NCBI GenBank assembly: GCA_030068075.1
Contig: CM057826.1
Span: 48,204,558-48,268,557 of the forward strand
Direction of reading: 5' to 3'
Source of the DNA: Paguma larvata
Lineage: Eukaryota > Chordata > Mammalia > Carnivora > Viverridae
Length of the DNA stretch: 64,000 nt
Positions 25,229 to 40,200 of the stretch are shown here, piece after piece (position 1 is the stretch's first letter; each line of letters opens with the position of its first letter). Below the pieces are notes generated by a model, which had not been told where the DNA came from, did not search any database, and saw nothing but the letters and a program-made list of their open reading frames with translations. Made by a program: the position numbers and the translations under genes.

Positions 25229-28200
25229 GAGAAGGAAAGGAAGGAAGGAAAGAAGGAAGGAAGGAAGGGAAGGAGGGAAGGAGGGAAGGAGGGAGGGAGG
25301 GAGGGAGGGAGGGAGGTGGGTAGGTGGGTAGAGAGAGAGAGAGAGAGAGAAAGAATCCCAAGCAGGCTCCACACTGTCAGCACAGAGCCTGACGTGCGGC
25401 TCAGTCTCACTGTGAGATCATGACTTGAGCTAAAATCAAGAGTTGGACACTTAACCGATTAAGCCACCCAGGAGCCCCATATATGGCTAATTTTAGATGG
25501 TGCAGCTTTAGATTTTCCAAGTGTGGGTCAGTTTACAGTATCCCCCCCAAGCCACAGAAGACATGTGACTCTCCAAATGTTCTACTACTGACTTCTCTAA
25601 ATGTGAATGGATGGTGAAGTATTTCAGAGTAAACAGCTCTCTAAAGAAGTTCTACTTAATCTCCAACATTTAACTTTGCAACACCCTCTATATGGGTGAG
25701 TGTTAAGAGTCATAAAATAGGTTTTCTCTCACTTCCTTTTTTATAATTTCGGCATGGTAGGTAGGGTCTGGTTTATCACTTGGGACTCTCTATATTATTT
25801 TTGGGTCTTAGCTAAAACTCCTATTTTTAACATTACACTACCTAAATATTTCAATCATGTTTCAAGTTCTTGACATTTCTGGCCATTTATTTTTGAATAT
25901 AGAGATGGGTCTCAATAACAATAAGGACATTACATATTTAATTTTAATCTTATAAAATAATAATTAGCTTTATTGAAAAATTAACCTTCCAAATAGTTAA
26001 AATATTAAAAAACACAAGCAACTGTAGGTTACATATGATTATTATTAGCATGTAAAGAAAATAATAAGTAAGGTTGGTCTCCACCCACACTTTCAATTCT
26101 TTTCTAATACTTACCTATTAAGGCTGTAGTAAACCGATTCATGGAGAGAGGTTCTAAATACATTGGTCCTTCATAGGCAGACTCCAGTTCACTCCTGACA
26201 TAGTCCCTAAATAAATAAAATGGTAAGAATGTATTAGATACATACCAAGCACATATAGAAAAGAGAAGTAGCTAAAGCACAGTATTCTTATAAAAAGCAT
26301 ATTATGTTAATAACACTTCTTTCCATATCTATACTAAGGAAAAATTTAGGTATAAAGGACTAGATAAAGATGGCCTTCATTTCCTTCTCCCATGCATGGA
26401 TCAGGATTTACTGAATCTGAATTTTACTATGCAGAGATGACAGCCAAAAGTCCACTTTGTGGGCTTTTCTTTTTTCCCATGGCCTTATTAAATAACTATT
26501 CCCAGTAAAAAACCATTTGAGACACCATCCCTCAACCCTACTACTTAACTGATAATACCCAATAATATGACATCAAATTTCCCCTCTTTTGGCTCTCTTC
26601 CACAAGCCTACCTTTCTTACTTTTCCCAAAGTTTTATCCCCAATTATTCTTAGTTACAGGTACAATCACAAACTAGGTAGCAAACTGGTTCACAGGACAA
26701 TCCTTAAAAATGGTCACTTTCAACTCTATCAAGAATCTTTAATTAGAATTATAATACTTAAGTAGGCTACAGATTTATCTTGAAACATTTTAAGTCACAT
26801 CGAATATTCCTTTTAAACTTTAAGTTATTTAACATGTGATTACTAAGAAATAGCAAGACTTAAATAGAAAAAAGCCTTTCCACATTAGGAAAACAGAACT
26901 TTCAGTGCATAGCCAAGAAGCACAAAAAGGGAGAATTTAACTTATTATCAGTAAGTTAAAATAGTAATACTAGACTGTTGTGTTAAGTTCTTTTGACATC
27001 ATGGTAGAGAAATTTGTGTAAAAAAATTCTCCTTTTCTTCAATTATTAAATGCTTTATTCACTGTATTTAGAAGAATCTGAATGCTTCAGTATTTCTGAA
27101 CAAACCCACAGCTATATTTACTTTTTCCATGAAATTACTTCCTATTAGGCAATCAAGCTGAATTCCTTTAGTGTAGCAGAGCCAAACAAGAAATGACTCT
27201 TACATAATCCAAAAGGAGAATACTGTCAAAAAACCAAAATTAAAAACTAAAATAAATTTTATGAATGGAAGCAGTTTGGAGGAAATTACAAAGGTCAACA
27301 ATGGACCTAGATTCACGGGTGATTTAGCGATTCTCCTCTATCACTCTATCATGACCACTTCCTTTTTTTTTTTCCAACTTTTTAAATTTATTTCACTTTT
27401 TTTTTACTTATAACATTTTTTTAAATTTATTGTCAAATTGGTTTCCATACAACACCCAGTGCTCGTCCCAACAAGTGCCCTCCTCTGTGCCCGTCACCCC
27501 CCTCTCCCCCCTCCCAGACCCCCCTCACCCCTCGGTTTGTTCTTAGTCTTTGAGAGTCTATTATGTTTTGTCTCCCTCCCTCTCTGTGTCTTTTTCCTTT
27601 TCCCCTCTTCCTCTCCCCCATGGCTTTCTGTTAAGTCTCTCAAAATTCACCTATGCATGGAAACATATGGTATTCTTGTCTTTCTCTGACTGACTTATTT
27701 CACTTAGCATAATACCCTCCAGTTCCATCCATGTTGCTACACATGGCCAGATTTCATTCTTTCTATGATGACCACTTCTAACAAATAATATATTAATAGT
27801 CTCTTTTCACTGAAATTGTCAAAATGAATGATTTTAATGCTGTGCTGTCCAACCAGGGATGAGTTTGACCCCAAGCAGCATTTTGCAGTGTCTGGAGACA
27901 TTTTTACTGTCACCATTTAAAAGGGTTGGGGGTACTCTGAGCACCTAGACCAAGATGCTGCCACAACATCCTATATCTCCAGAGCACAGGACAGCCACCC
28001 AACAAAGGATTACTCAGTACAGAGGACAGTGCTTGAAATTCTGTGAGAAGTACAAATGCTACACATGCAAATTACATATAAGTATCTCCATGCTACATTA
28101 CTAGATAAACATCAATGTAAAATTATCACATTTTACAAATGTTTAGGACAGAAAACTAAAGAATTAAGAGAATTACAAATTTTAAAATAAAATACATATA

Positions 28201-31200
28201 AATACCACATAACATTTATGAAGTCTTTGAATATGCTATTAAAGAAATAAATTCATATTTTAAAGAGCTGGAACTCTGAGTCCAAGGCCTCTAAAGGCAA
28301 ATAATTTCTTTGTGGCCACAGCACATCCCTCTCCAACAGATCCAGTTACAAAGAGGGAAAACCCACAAAGACAAAAAGCAGATTGATGCTTGCCAGGGGC
28401 TGAGGGGGAAGGGAGGGAAAATGGACAAGACATGTAATACGTACTGGGTTTTATCGTGGGGTGATGGTTACGCAACATTATTAATGTATTATATACCAAC
28501 GAATTGTTCACTTTAAAGGTTAATTTTACGTGAATTTCACTTCAAGAAAAAGGGCGTGGGGTGTCTACAGGAGCACTATCCCCAAGGGGAAGAGCCAAAA
28601 GGTGCTCCCCAAAGGCTTGGTTCAGTGTCCAGGAAATCTTTCCTAGTAACACGGGGGGTGGGAACTGCAGAGGTAGTCTCCCTGACATGTTTTCTCTCTC
28701 TTGTTTGCTTTTGTCATCATATTACTGATGTTTTTACACAGAACTCAGCAAACCCGCTAGTCTAGAATTTCTTACTGCTGAGACATTTGTTAATTGTTTT
28801 TGCATTATTTCCTAGCCTACTTTAGTTTATTTTTTTTACCGCTTCCTTGTCTTCTTTAGAGCCTCTTAAATTCTAACTTCACATAACAAAACTTGTAAGA
28901 AAAATCAACATTCTCTATGCTTTTTTTCCCAACCTTATAAAGAATATACTATATACATGATATATTGTTGGCACACTGCTACACTCTGGGAATACTACGA
29001 TAGACAAGAAAGCAATAATCTCTGTTAGCATGAAGCTTACAAACCAGGGGGAGAGACATACAGTTAATTATTAGGTTAATAATAATAATTACAATTATAA
29101 TATTAATTATAATCACAATAATAATTATAAAATATAGAATGAGGGGCTCCTAGGTGGCTCAGTCGGTTAAGCGTCCAACTTCAGCTCAGGTCACAATCTC
29201 GCAGTTCTTGAGTTCAGGGCCCCGCAATGGGCTCTGTGCAGATAGCTCGGAGCCTGGAGCCTGCTTTGGATTCTGTGTCTCCTTCTCTCTCTGCCCCTCC
29301 CCAGCTCCCGCTCTATCTCTGTCTCTCAAAAATGAGTAAAAATGTTAAAAAATTTTTTTTAATATACAATGATTTTTTTTTTTCACTCTCAATACTTCGT
29401 GACTTTGTGATTTGGTGAAATCATAGGACACTAAGGGAGATCTGCCTGCCAGAATAATCAACCATTAGGCCTTAATGACAACACCAGTGCTGAATAGCTT
29501 CTTACCACTAGCTCTCTGGGCTACTCTCCTCTAGGACCCTAAGAATAGCTCTCCACGATGCTACTGGAACAATCATCCTAGCATAGAAATTAACACCTTC
29601 TTGAGGTACCTTAGGACCCTTTCTCCTATGCTCTACTCCTGTCTCTCAAGATAGTCCTTCACAATCTTCTTGTCTGGTTGATTCATCAATAAGCCCCACC
29701 TCAACAAAGATGGCCAGGCCCAGAAAGTATGTAGCCCCTCTTTGGGCCGGATGAGCTTGGTTTGCCAGAGCCAGGGCAGTGGTTTCAGTGAGGGCTAAAC
29801 TATTGGTCTCACCAAGTAGCCACTACTGAGCTGTCCCTTCTGAAAGAAGAATCTTGGCATTGTTGCATCCCAAACTATACAGAAGAACTTTAATAGGGAT
29901 CAATATTTGAACAAAGATCTCTAAGTTATGAACAACTTCCTGGCATCTCATGCTGAAAATGTAAACTCTTCACTACTAGTCTTTCAACAGAGTGGGTCAT
30001 TCACAATGTAAGTAAACAAGATAGAAAGCCAAATAAGAAGAATCCGAAGAAGGAATATCCAAAATTCCATGAGTCATTTTAGGCCAAAAATTACTCTGAT
30101 GCAAGAGCCATGAAATTCTAATTTTAAACAGAATTTAATAACTATTTTAAGACTGAGTCGGGGGCACCTGCATGGCTCAGTCAGTTAAGGGTCTGACTCT
30201 TGGTTTCGGCTCACGTCATGATCTCACAGTACCTAAGTTCAAGTCCCATATCAGGCTCAGTGCTGAGAGTGTGGAGGCTGCCTGGGATTCTCTCCTGCTC
30301 TCACTCAAAATAAATAAATCAATATAATAATAATAATAATAATACCTAAAAAAATAAACCAAAAAAAAAAAAAGACTGAATCAGATGAAATGTTCAAAAA
30401 CAGTGTATGTTTTTTTTGTTTTTAAGATTTTAATTTTTGGGGAGATGCACCTAGGTGACTCAGTAAGTTAAGCATTTGACTCTTGATTTCAGCTCAGGTC
30501 ATGGTCTCATGGTTCGTGGGAAATCATGTTGGCACGGAGCCTGCTTCTCTCTCTCCCTCTTTCTCTGCCCCTCCCTGCTTGCACATGCTCTCTTCTCTCA
30601 AAATACATAAAGAAACTTAAGAAAAAAGATTTTTTTATTTTTTTAAGTAATCTCTATACCTGACCTGGGGCTCAAAATCACAACCTCCAAGATCAAGAGT
30701 TGCATACTCCACCGACTGAGCCAGCCAGGCGCCCCTAGTATTTGATTTTTCAATTTAGGAGATTTAAACGGTAAAATGTATTAAGTTGGTCGGAAGCAAG
30801 AATCCCTGCCATCTACTTGTAACTGAATAAAATCTTTCCCTTCCTAAACTTTTTTTCATTTGTGCAATTTGTGCAATAATGACAATCAATCCTGAGCACT
30901 AATAAACTAAACACTTCGACAATCTACTTCTCTAGTTCCCTATGACAGCCTATTCTCCAGTGACTGAAACTGCTTTGGGGTATAAGGAGTGTGTTAGATA
31001 CATGTGAAGGGCCTCAAGGATAGCTGGCGATAGGAAAGTACTTGCTATAAAGCGTTAGGAAAGTACTTGCTAAAAGAGAGGCATACAAGTTATAAACAAT
31101 ATCAAAAATAAAACCTAGAAGCTTACCAATTCACCAACTGACCTATTAACAGTCTCTTAAAGAACCTAAACAACCTAGGAACAATTTGTACATTCTGGCC

Positions 31201-34200
31201 ACTTAAAGCTTTCAAAGGGTGTTAATTCCAAAGAAATCTAATCTACTTTTACAGAGAATAAAGCTGTGAGCCCTCAAAGTTACCTTATGGAATATGCGCA
31301 AAAAAAAGGCACTGTGCTCAATTTAAGAGATCCCAGATCCTGAGGTGTTCCAACACCTGGATGTGAGTACCTACTACACTCTAAGCACTGTGCTAGTAAC
31401 TGAATAATAGTTTATTTACTCAGGGCTTAATTATTTAAATCACCTCTGCCACCCTGCCTCTCTCTTTAGCTTCTTTCTGATTCCCTACTAAAATATTTAC
31501 TGCCTGGATCCGATAATGTTCAAAAGAAGAAAACATATCAAATACTGAAATGGGTCAATTTTATTCCTGTCAAAATTAAAAGGGGAATAATGATAAAATT
31601 CATTTTAACAATTCCTTTATCTAAAAGCAGTGATTCTCAACTGAGGAAAATTTTGTTCCCCAGGAGAGCACAACTGGCAGGCAATTAGGGGTGCTTTTTG
31701 GTTTCAGCACTGCTGGGAAGCGGTGCTCTGCAATCTAGTGAGTAGAGAGAGGCAGGTTAGCATTCTACAATCACATGACTGCCCCCACAGCAAAGCATGA
31801 CCTAGCCCAAAATGCTACTAGTCCTGAAACAGAGAAACCTTAAATGAGGCAAGCTTTCATGAAATGGGGAGCTAATTATCTACATTTTACACATAAATAA
31901 CTCTTGGGAAAGTTTTACATTTGAAACAACACTTACATACCCAAGACTAGGATGAAAAGGAGTATGTTTTCCCTCTTGTGGAACCCAAGGGCTCTAATTA
32001 AAGTTATACATACACAAAACTGATATGATGATTCACAAATCTAACAATAAAACAAGGAATTTAAAAATGTTGGAGTTTAAAACTTTTAGAGAAAAACATG
32101 CAATTGTGATGTAAACCGAGACCACACCCTCATAGGAATGGTGATGTTAGTTATAGTTTTTCTATTTTTCCCTGTAGTTCTGGATAATTTCAATTTTAAA
32201 GTAGGACTGATACTGGAAAACATTCCTTACATCACTCAAAATGAAAAGCACAGTTTAGTAATTTTAAGAATTAAGGAACTGGAAATGTATCAAATTCTAA
32301 CAAGGTTATATAGAATATTAAATGTTCATACTACACCAACTGAGGCCATGGATTTTTAAAAGTTTAGTTCCTCTGAACTAAAAGCTATATCCATTCTAGA
32401 CATATTCTAAACAAGTTTTTATTCACTTAAGGATAATTAGCTTCATTATTTAAGTACATGTCTTAAGGAAAATAGAAACTCAGCTTTTTTCAATTTAAGA
32501 AATTAGTATTTGCAAATGACTTATTCTACAACCAGTTTTTCAAGTACCAAGTTAATTACTTAAATTATCCAAGTATTGATTCTCCTTAGGACCATACTAC
32601 ATATACTCTGCCTTGATATAACTAAACTAGAGTGAATGGTAAAAAATATTTGTAAATCGTGTAACTGGATAAAGGACTTGTATCTAGAACTGAGTTACAT
32701 TACAACTCCATAATAATAATAATAATAATAACAATGACAAACCAATTAAACAATTGACAAAGGATCCCAATAAATACTTTTCTAAAAAGATTTATAAATG
32801 GTTAATGAACACATGAAAAGATGCTCAATATCATTAGCCATCAGGGAAGTACAAATCATAACCACGATGAAATAATCACTTTGCACTCACTATGATGGCT
32901 ATACTAAAAATGACAGATGTCGACAAGTGTTGGCAAGGATGTGAGAAACTGGAACTCTTACACACTACTGGTAGAATGCTGCAACCACTTCTGAAAATTA
33001 GTATGGCAGTTCCTCAAAAGGTTAAACGTAATTCCATCCAAAGGATATGCCCAAGAAAAAATAGCATGTCCACAAAACCTACTCATAACATTCATAGCAC
33101 TATTCATAATAGCCAAAAAGTGGAAAGAACCCAAGTGTTCATCAATGGATGAATAAACAAAATGTGGTAACATTCATACAACAGAATATGATCTGGACAG
33201 AAAAAGTACTGACACAATTGCTATAACATGGATGAAAACATGCTAAGTCAAAGAAGCCAGGCACAAAGTACCGCATCTTGACTATGTCTATATGAAATGT
33301 CCAGAACAGGTCAATCAATAGAGACAAAAAATAGACTCACAGCTGCCTAGGCTGGGGGGAAGGGAATTAATGGAAAGTAGAGAGTGACTGCTGACAGGTA
33401 TGGGGTTTCTTTTTGGAGTGATAAAAATGTTCCAAAATCAAGTGTGGTGATGGTCTGTATCGTCCTGTGAATGTACTAAAACCACTGAGCTGTATCCCTT
33501 ATCCCTTAAATAGGTATTTGAATAATATCTCTGAATTATATCTCTTTGAAAAAAAAAAATAGGGGTGCCTCGTTGGCTCAGTCAGTTAAGCGTTCGATTT
33601 CGGCTCCGGTCACGATCTCACAGTCTGTGGGTTCAAGCCCCACATCGGGCTCTGTGCTGATAGCTAAGAGCCTGGAGCCTGCTTCAGATTCTGTGTCTCC
33701 CTCTCTCTCTCTGCCGCTCCCCCACTCGCACTCTGTCTCTCTCTCTCTCAAAAATAAATAAACATTTAAAAAAAATTTTTTTTTTAAATAGCTATTAAGT
33801 CACTACATGAAATTGGAACAATTATGTTTTTTAAAACTAAAACTTCGGCCTTAATATTTTATAAATGCAATATGTTCCAGTCTCGATATTTATAAATGTG
33901 ACATATATGAATAATTAATTTAAGGATAACACATCTTTACTAACCTTTTGTGAGATAGCACCATTAGTAAAAATTATACTAAGAAAAGAAATACTAAAAT
34001 ATATCATTTCTTGAAATTTGTTAGTTTACTATCAAAACTAATTCCATTAGATGGGCATTATCTTTCTTTACAGGTTCAAAGAAACAACTTGCCAAGGTAA
34101 CATATTTACTAAGTAGGGAACTAGTCCATACACAGTCTGACTCTAAGACTCATTTTCTTTCCACTAACTATGCTGCCTCCCTAAGAGGGCTAAACTAGCA

Positions 34201-37200
34201 ATTAGAAAACCTACAGTCAGGTTAGAGTCTGAGATTATTCCTTCCCAGTTATTCACCCACTTCAGTTTTTTCTTCTATAAATCCCAAAGGATTGGTATAA
34301 GGATCAAAATGAAATAAAAAGAGGGAAATGTTGTATGTTATGTATGTTACTATAAAATTTTATTATAATTATTTTTACTATTTTAAAACAAGTTAGATTT
34401 TCTAATAATAAAAACAAACTTTAAACATTAGAAAAAAAACATTCCCATAAACTAAAAATCAAAAGTTATAAGTGCCACCAGAAGAATGGTCAGAAAAAGG
34501 CTTTCCTTTACCCCTGACATGGTCAGGGTCCCCTTTATCCTTATATAACAGAATTTTGATCTCTAAAAAAGTCTGGATGGTAACACAGTATATAAAAATA
34601 GAGCTACATGCTTTCATCTATCACTATACCACTAACCCACACAGAAACCAAAAAAGCATAAGGGAAAGAGCAGTATCATTGTTCTCTCACCCAGAATTAT
34701 AACTAATATAGCTCTACCTTCAACTTTAAGATTTTGATGATTATTCAAAGAAATCACATCAACTCTAAAAGGCTATCATTACACAGCTATACCATGAAAT
34801 ATGGATTTAAAAAGTCTTTTTTTAAAGAATGACACAGGAAAATGCTCATAAAACACAGCTGCATAATAAAAACAAGACATAAGAATGTTAGTTAAAATTC
34901 ACTAAGCACTACACCCAAAAAGCAAATAATCCAATTAAAAAATGGGCAGAAGGGGCGCCTGGGTGGCTCAGTCGGTTGGGCGGCCGACTTCGGCTCGGGT
35001 CATGATCTCACGGTCTGTGAGTTCGAGCCCCATGTCGGGCTCTGTGCTGACGGCTCAGAGCCTGGAGCCTGCTTCAGATTCTGTGTCTCCCTCTCTCCCT
35101 GCCCTTCCCCTGCTCATACTCTGTCTCTATGTCTCTCAAAAAATAAATAAATGTTAAAAAAAAAAATTAAAAAAAAAATAGGCAGAAGACATGAATAGTC
35201 ATTTCTCCAATGAAGACATCCAGATGCCTAAGAGACAAATGGAAAGATGCTCAACATCACTCACTGGAAGGGAAATGCAAACCAAAACTACAGTGAGGTA
35301 TCATTCACACCTGTAGGAATGGCTAAAATCAAAAACACAAGGATCATCAAGTGTTGGCAAAGATGCAGAAAAAAGGAACCCTCCTGCACTGTTGGTGGGA
35401 ATGGAAGCTGGTACAGCCACTGTGGAAGACAGTATGGAGGTTCCTCAAAAAATTAAAAATAAAACTACTCTATGACCCAGCAACTGCACTACTAGGAATT
35501 TATCCAAAGGATACAAAGATGCTGATTCGAAGGGGCACATGCACCCCAATGTTTACAAGAACACTATCGACAATAGCCAAATTATGGAAAGAGCTCAAAT
35601 GTTCATCAACTGATGAATGGATTAAGAAGCTGTGGCATAAATATACACAATGGAATACTCAGCAATGAGAAAGAATGAAATTTTGCCATCTGCAACATGT
35701 GGATGGAAGTGGAGGGTATTATGTTAAGCGAAATAAGTCAGTCAAAGACAGATATATGATTTCACTCATATGTGGAATCTGAAAATTTAACAGATGAACA
35801 CAGGGGAAGGGAAGGAAAAATAAGATAAAAACAGAGTGAGGCAAACCATAAGAGAGACTCTTAAATACAGAAAACAAACTGAAGGGTGATGGGCGGCAGG
35901 GGGGTGGTGATGGGTTAAATGGGCAATGGGCATTAAGGAGGACACTTTTCAGGATGAGCACTGGGTGTCATATGTAGGAAATGAATCACTGGTTTCTACT
36001 CCTGAAGCCAAACTACACTGTATGTTAACTAACTTGAGAATTAAAAAAAAAAAAAAAAAAAGTAGTTCATAAAAATTCAGAAACTTTAAGCAACTGAGAT
36101 TTCACTCCAACTGGTGAATCTGAAAAATTCTGTAGTTGATACCCTAACTGGATATCCAGGACAAGAGTCTTCATAAATTAAAGAAAAAATCAGTTCTTCA
36201 AAAACAACAAAAAACCCCTAAAAGTTAAAAATAGAACTACCCTGGGGCACCTGGGTGGCTCAGTGGGTCAAGCCTCCGACTTCGGCTCAGGTCATGATCT
36301 CACCATGGTTCAAGGGTTCGAGCCCTGCGTTGAGCTCTGTGCTGACAGCTCAGAACCTGGAGCCTGCTTCAGATTCTGTGTCTGCCTCTCTCTCTACCCT
36401 TCCCCCACTCGCACTCTTTCTCTCTCAAAAATAAACATTAAAAAAAATAATAGAACTACCCTACAATCCAGTAATCCCACTACTGGGTATTTACCCAAAG
36501 AATATAGAAACCCTAATTTGAAAGGATATATGCACCCCTATGTTTATTGCAGCATTATTCACAACAGCCAAATTAGGGAAGCAGCCCAAGTGGCACAGAT
36601 GAATGGATAAAGAAGATGTGGTATATATATATACACAATGGAAAATTATTCAGCCATAAAAAAAAGAATGATCCTACCATTTGCAACAACATGGATGGAG
36701 CTAGAGAGTATAATGCTAAGTGAAGTAAGTCAGAGAAAGACAGATCCCACATGATTTCATTCATATGTGGAATTTTAAGAAACAAAACAAATGGACAAAG
36801 GGAAAAAAAGGAAGTCAAACCAAGAAACAGACTCTTCACCACAGAGAACAAACTGATGGCCACCAGAGAGGAGGTGGATTGGGGGAGAGGTCAAATAGGT
36901 GAAGAGGATTAAGGGTACATTATGATGAGCACTGAGTACTGCATAGAACAACTGCTGAACCCGTATATTGTACACCTGAAACTAACAGAACACTGATGTT
37001 AACTATATACTGGAATTAAAATAAAAAACTTAAAAAAAGGAAAAAGAAAAAATCCTCTGAGCACTTATATGTCGGAAATCATGCTAAGAGCTTTATATGC
37101 CTTACCTTACTGAACCTTTACGATAGCCCCGTAAGATATTACCATTTTACAGGTAAGGAAACGGAAACCTATCTTTCTGATAAGTGACACTGAAGTTATA

Positions 37201-40200
37201 GAGTAGTAAACAAGGAACATGGAATTTGAAACTCTCCAATCACCTGTCCACTTATCAAAAAGGTACAGCACTCTTAGGTGACCAGGCACTCATCTACACA
37301 CAAAAATGATGACTTAGAAAACCCTATACATTCTAATTACTGCTTTACGCTCTACAGACACAATTTTTGCTTAAAAATGAATAAAGATAGAGCACCTGTG
37401 TGACTCAGTCATTAAGCATCTTCGGCTCAGATCATGATGTTAAGGTTTGTGTGTTCAAGTCCCACATCGGTTGAGCTCAAGACCCACATCAGATGAGCAC
37501 AAGCCCTGCTCTGGATAAAATACCAGCCCTGCTTCAGGTGAGCCCTTCTCTCTCTCTCTTCCTCTTGTGGGATTCTCTCTCTCTGCCGCTTGCTCACTTG
37601 TGCCCTCTTCCCAACCCTCCCACCCCCCAAAAAAGAATAAAGACAGTGAAGTGTCTCTAACTTGTCTCTACCTTGAACTTGAGCTCAGATTCAGAGGTGT
37701 CCTGGGTAAGGCCACAGGAACAGACTGTGTCAGGGTTTGGGGCTGGTGGTAATGGATTGGAAGTACAATCTGTTGTCTGTGTTAGTACTGGCCCCTGGAC
37801 TCCTCTTCTTGGCTACAGATGCTACAAATCTAATTCATGTTCCCACGAAGGAGTCCAAGACACAGGGACATACTTGTGTGACACAAAATTAGAAAACTCA
37901 TGTCTTCACTTTCGTAGGAGTAAAACACAGCTCAACTTGAACCGCTGTCAGGATGACAAGAAATGCAGCACTACTCCAACAGCTCCAGTTTTGTAACTGA
38001 CACCCAAGGATACACCCTGGGCAAGGATAATGGCAGTTAGAGAGCAAAACACCACCTTCCAGGAATGATTTTGAGCAAAGAAAACTGACCAGACAGGAAC
38101 AGAGGAGAGAAATGTGAGAAGACGGGAGTTTCTGCAAAACACTCTGGGGCCTTTGAGAAATAACCCGATGAAACTTTAAAGATGATAAAGGTCTTGCTTC
38201 AACAGGAGGGGCCAAGAGTCAGTGACTATGGTTATTTATACTCTTTTTGTATCCACAAAAGTGGTAGAAACTGCAAGGTATTGAGAAAATTGGAAGGAAA
38301 GCCAGATTTTAACAGGCCTATCTCTGGGTGGTATGATTACAGGTAATTGTCGTTACCTTTAAATTTTCTGTATTTCCCAAAACTCATCTCCAATAACAGT
38401 ATTATTTTAAAATCAGAGAGTAAAAAAGGTTTCTAAGTCAACCATTCAATTCTCGTAATATAAAAATGCTATTTCTAAGATTAATTTTCAAGCCAACATC
38501 AAAATCTGTGTTTCACGCTTCTAGACAACTACTTCTTATTATATATGCAAAGTAACTGTCTCCTTAGGATTGGGAGTATATTTCATTTTGGTTATAGTTC
38601 AATCAAAACCAAAGAAATCATACCCTCCAAATTTATTTATACCCCCACCATTTCATTTACTGTGTAGCTTTTGGTTCCCCTGTACTTTAACATTCCGTTC
38701 CAAAGTGGGAAGTTCATTTTCATTGGCAGACTAGAGTCTTAAAATTAAGAACTAGCAGACCCAGACAAACACAACATTGCTAAAGATGCAGAAGTTCTGA
38801 GCTATACCACGAACCTCATCAGAAAATTTATATAAATCATCCACTATATACATGGTTGCATCTCACGCCGATACTCAGGCATCATAAACTTGATTCCCTA
38901 AAATGATGAAAATAATCCAGTCCATAACTGTTAAAATGTTCTGTAGCCTATCTTTGGAAATTAGGTGATACAGAAAAGTTCATGAGCATGTAAACATAAT
39001 CTTAAGGTCCATTTCATACTAAGATTGTTTTTAAAAGAAGAAATAAAATTTGAGGCATAACCCCAGCTATTATTTCTATAAAATAATATCTACTTAAAAA
39101 ACAAGTTTTGGATACTTAGCAAAGCGTCAGTTCATTAACAGTTTCATGAAAAGTATTTTATTGGTAATGAAAAACTTCACATTCAGGCATACATTTCAAA
39201 ATCGAGGTCACATTCTTACCTGGAGATTTGATGTCCAGCATAGAGGAGCAGGGCAGTCAAAAAATACAGGTAAAGCTGCACCAGATGCTGCCTGGGTAAG
39301 GTTAGTAACACAACACTTAAAATATAACCTGCAGCAGAAATAGAGAGGTGATAAATAAAATACAGTTCTAATTTAGTCTCCCAATTAATTACACTAAAAA
39401 AAAGAGCCTGAAGTCAATTACTTTCCAATTAAGTTTCAACAACTGTGAGGTTTTTTTACTTCATACCAAAATAAGTTTAATACAGTATAAATCACTTTGG
39501 ACTTTTTGTTGAAAACAAAGCATTTTCCACTTTTTTTTGTAGCTTTCTCTACTTTATAATCAAGTATACCACACAAAGGTACCACGGCAGTCCTCTCATT
39601 ATCTACCTTTCCTTGATGTCTACTTATTTGTTCTACACCAATTCTCCCATCCTCTAGTCCCAGAGGAAACACTGCTTACTGTCCCTCTCCTAAAGCTGCC
39701 TCTTCCACTTGACTCAAGATCTTATTTTTCTAACTCCTAAAGACCCTCCACCTCCTACATCTTCAATCATCCCCCTAACACCAGTGCTCACCTCTCTTCA
39801 AAGGATGTACAGAGCTCTTCTTCTAATCTTGAAAAACTTCTCTTCGTGCTGATTTTTCCTATTATCTGTATTTCTCAATCCACTGACAAATGTTATAAAC
39901 TATCTGTACCAATGCCTCCATTCTCTAACCATCCATTATTCCCTCTTTATCGTCTAAAATCTACACTCTATGAATCTTCTTTACCTTTCCACTCTAAAAT
40001 TCTCAGAAGTCAACAACTGCCTACTTGTCAAATCTAAAACACCCTGCTTATCCTTGTCCCAGCAACCAACCTCAAAACTAACTCTGTGGCATAGATTTCC
40101 CTATAACCTCCAAACTCTCCCCTCCACTTTCTTTTTACCCCCCCTCAAATGAACAAAGGAAATTCAATCCCCAAACACTGCTTTTTCTCTACAAAGTATC

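Larger units (their letters stand above)
18687..26114. other. RNF145: RNF145 intron 4
   Basis: About 7.4 kb. Holds an old L1 (about 19330-20060, minus), SINEs at 20238-20456, 20959-21145, 22691-22910, 23914-24108 and 25119-25478 (the last with a GAAA/GGAA/GGGA microsatellite), a pair of ~240-bp direct duplications, and a DNA transposon remnant at 23658-23890. Confidence 0.85.
26207..39219. other. RNF145: RNF145 intron 3
   Basis: About 13 kb, the largest intron and the most repeat-rich. It has L1 3' ends at 27395-27766 (minus), 28340-28555, 32745-33545, 34905-36061 and 36220-37040, eight SINEs, two MER5-like elements and several MIRs. An unassigned segment with short broken frames lies at about 37650-38220. 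No additional gene is supported. Confidence 0.85.

Noticed and set aside
25103..25423. Overlapping Arg/Glu/Lys-rich and Ser/Leu/Phe-rich open frames.
   Set aside because: Translations of the GAAA/GGAA microsatellite inside a SINE.
35247..35668. Open frame with [24 protein letters not shown] and [15 protein letters not shown] protein.
   Set aside because: Decayed L1 3' sequence; the same motifs recur in the other L1 ends of the window.
37650..38220. Region with several short frames, including one beginning [20 protein letters not shown] that looks like a signal peptide.
   Set aside because: The frame stops after about 46 codons, no continuation or splice sites are convincing, and I do not recognise a parent gene. 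It might be a retrocopy remnant, but a protein search would be needed to say so.
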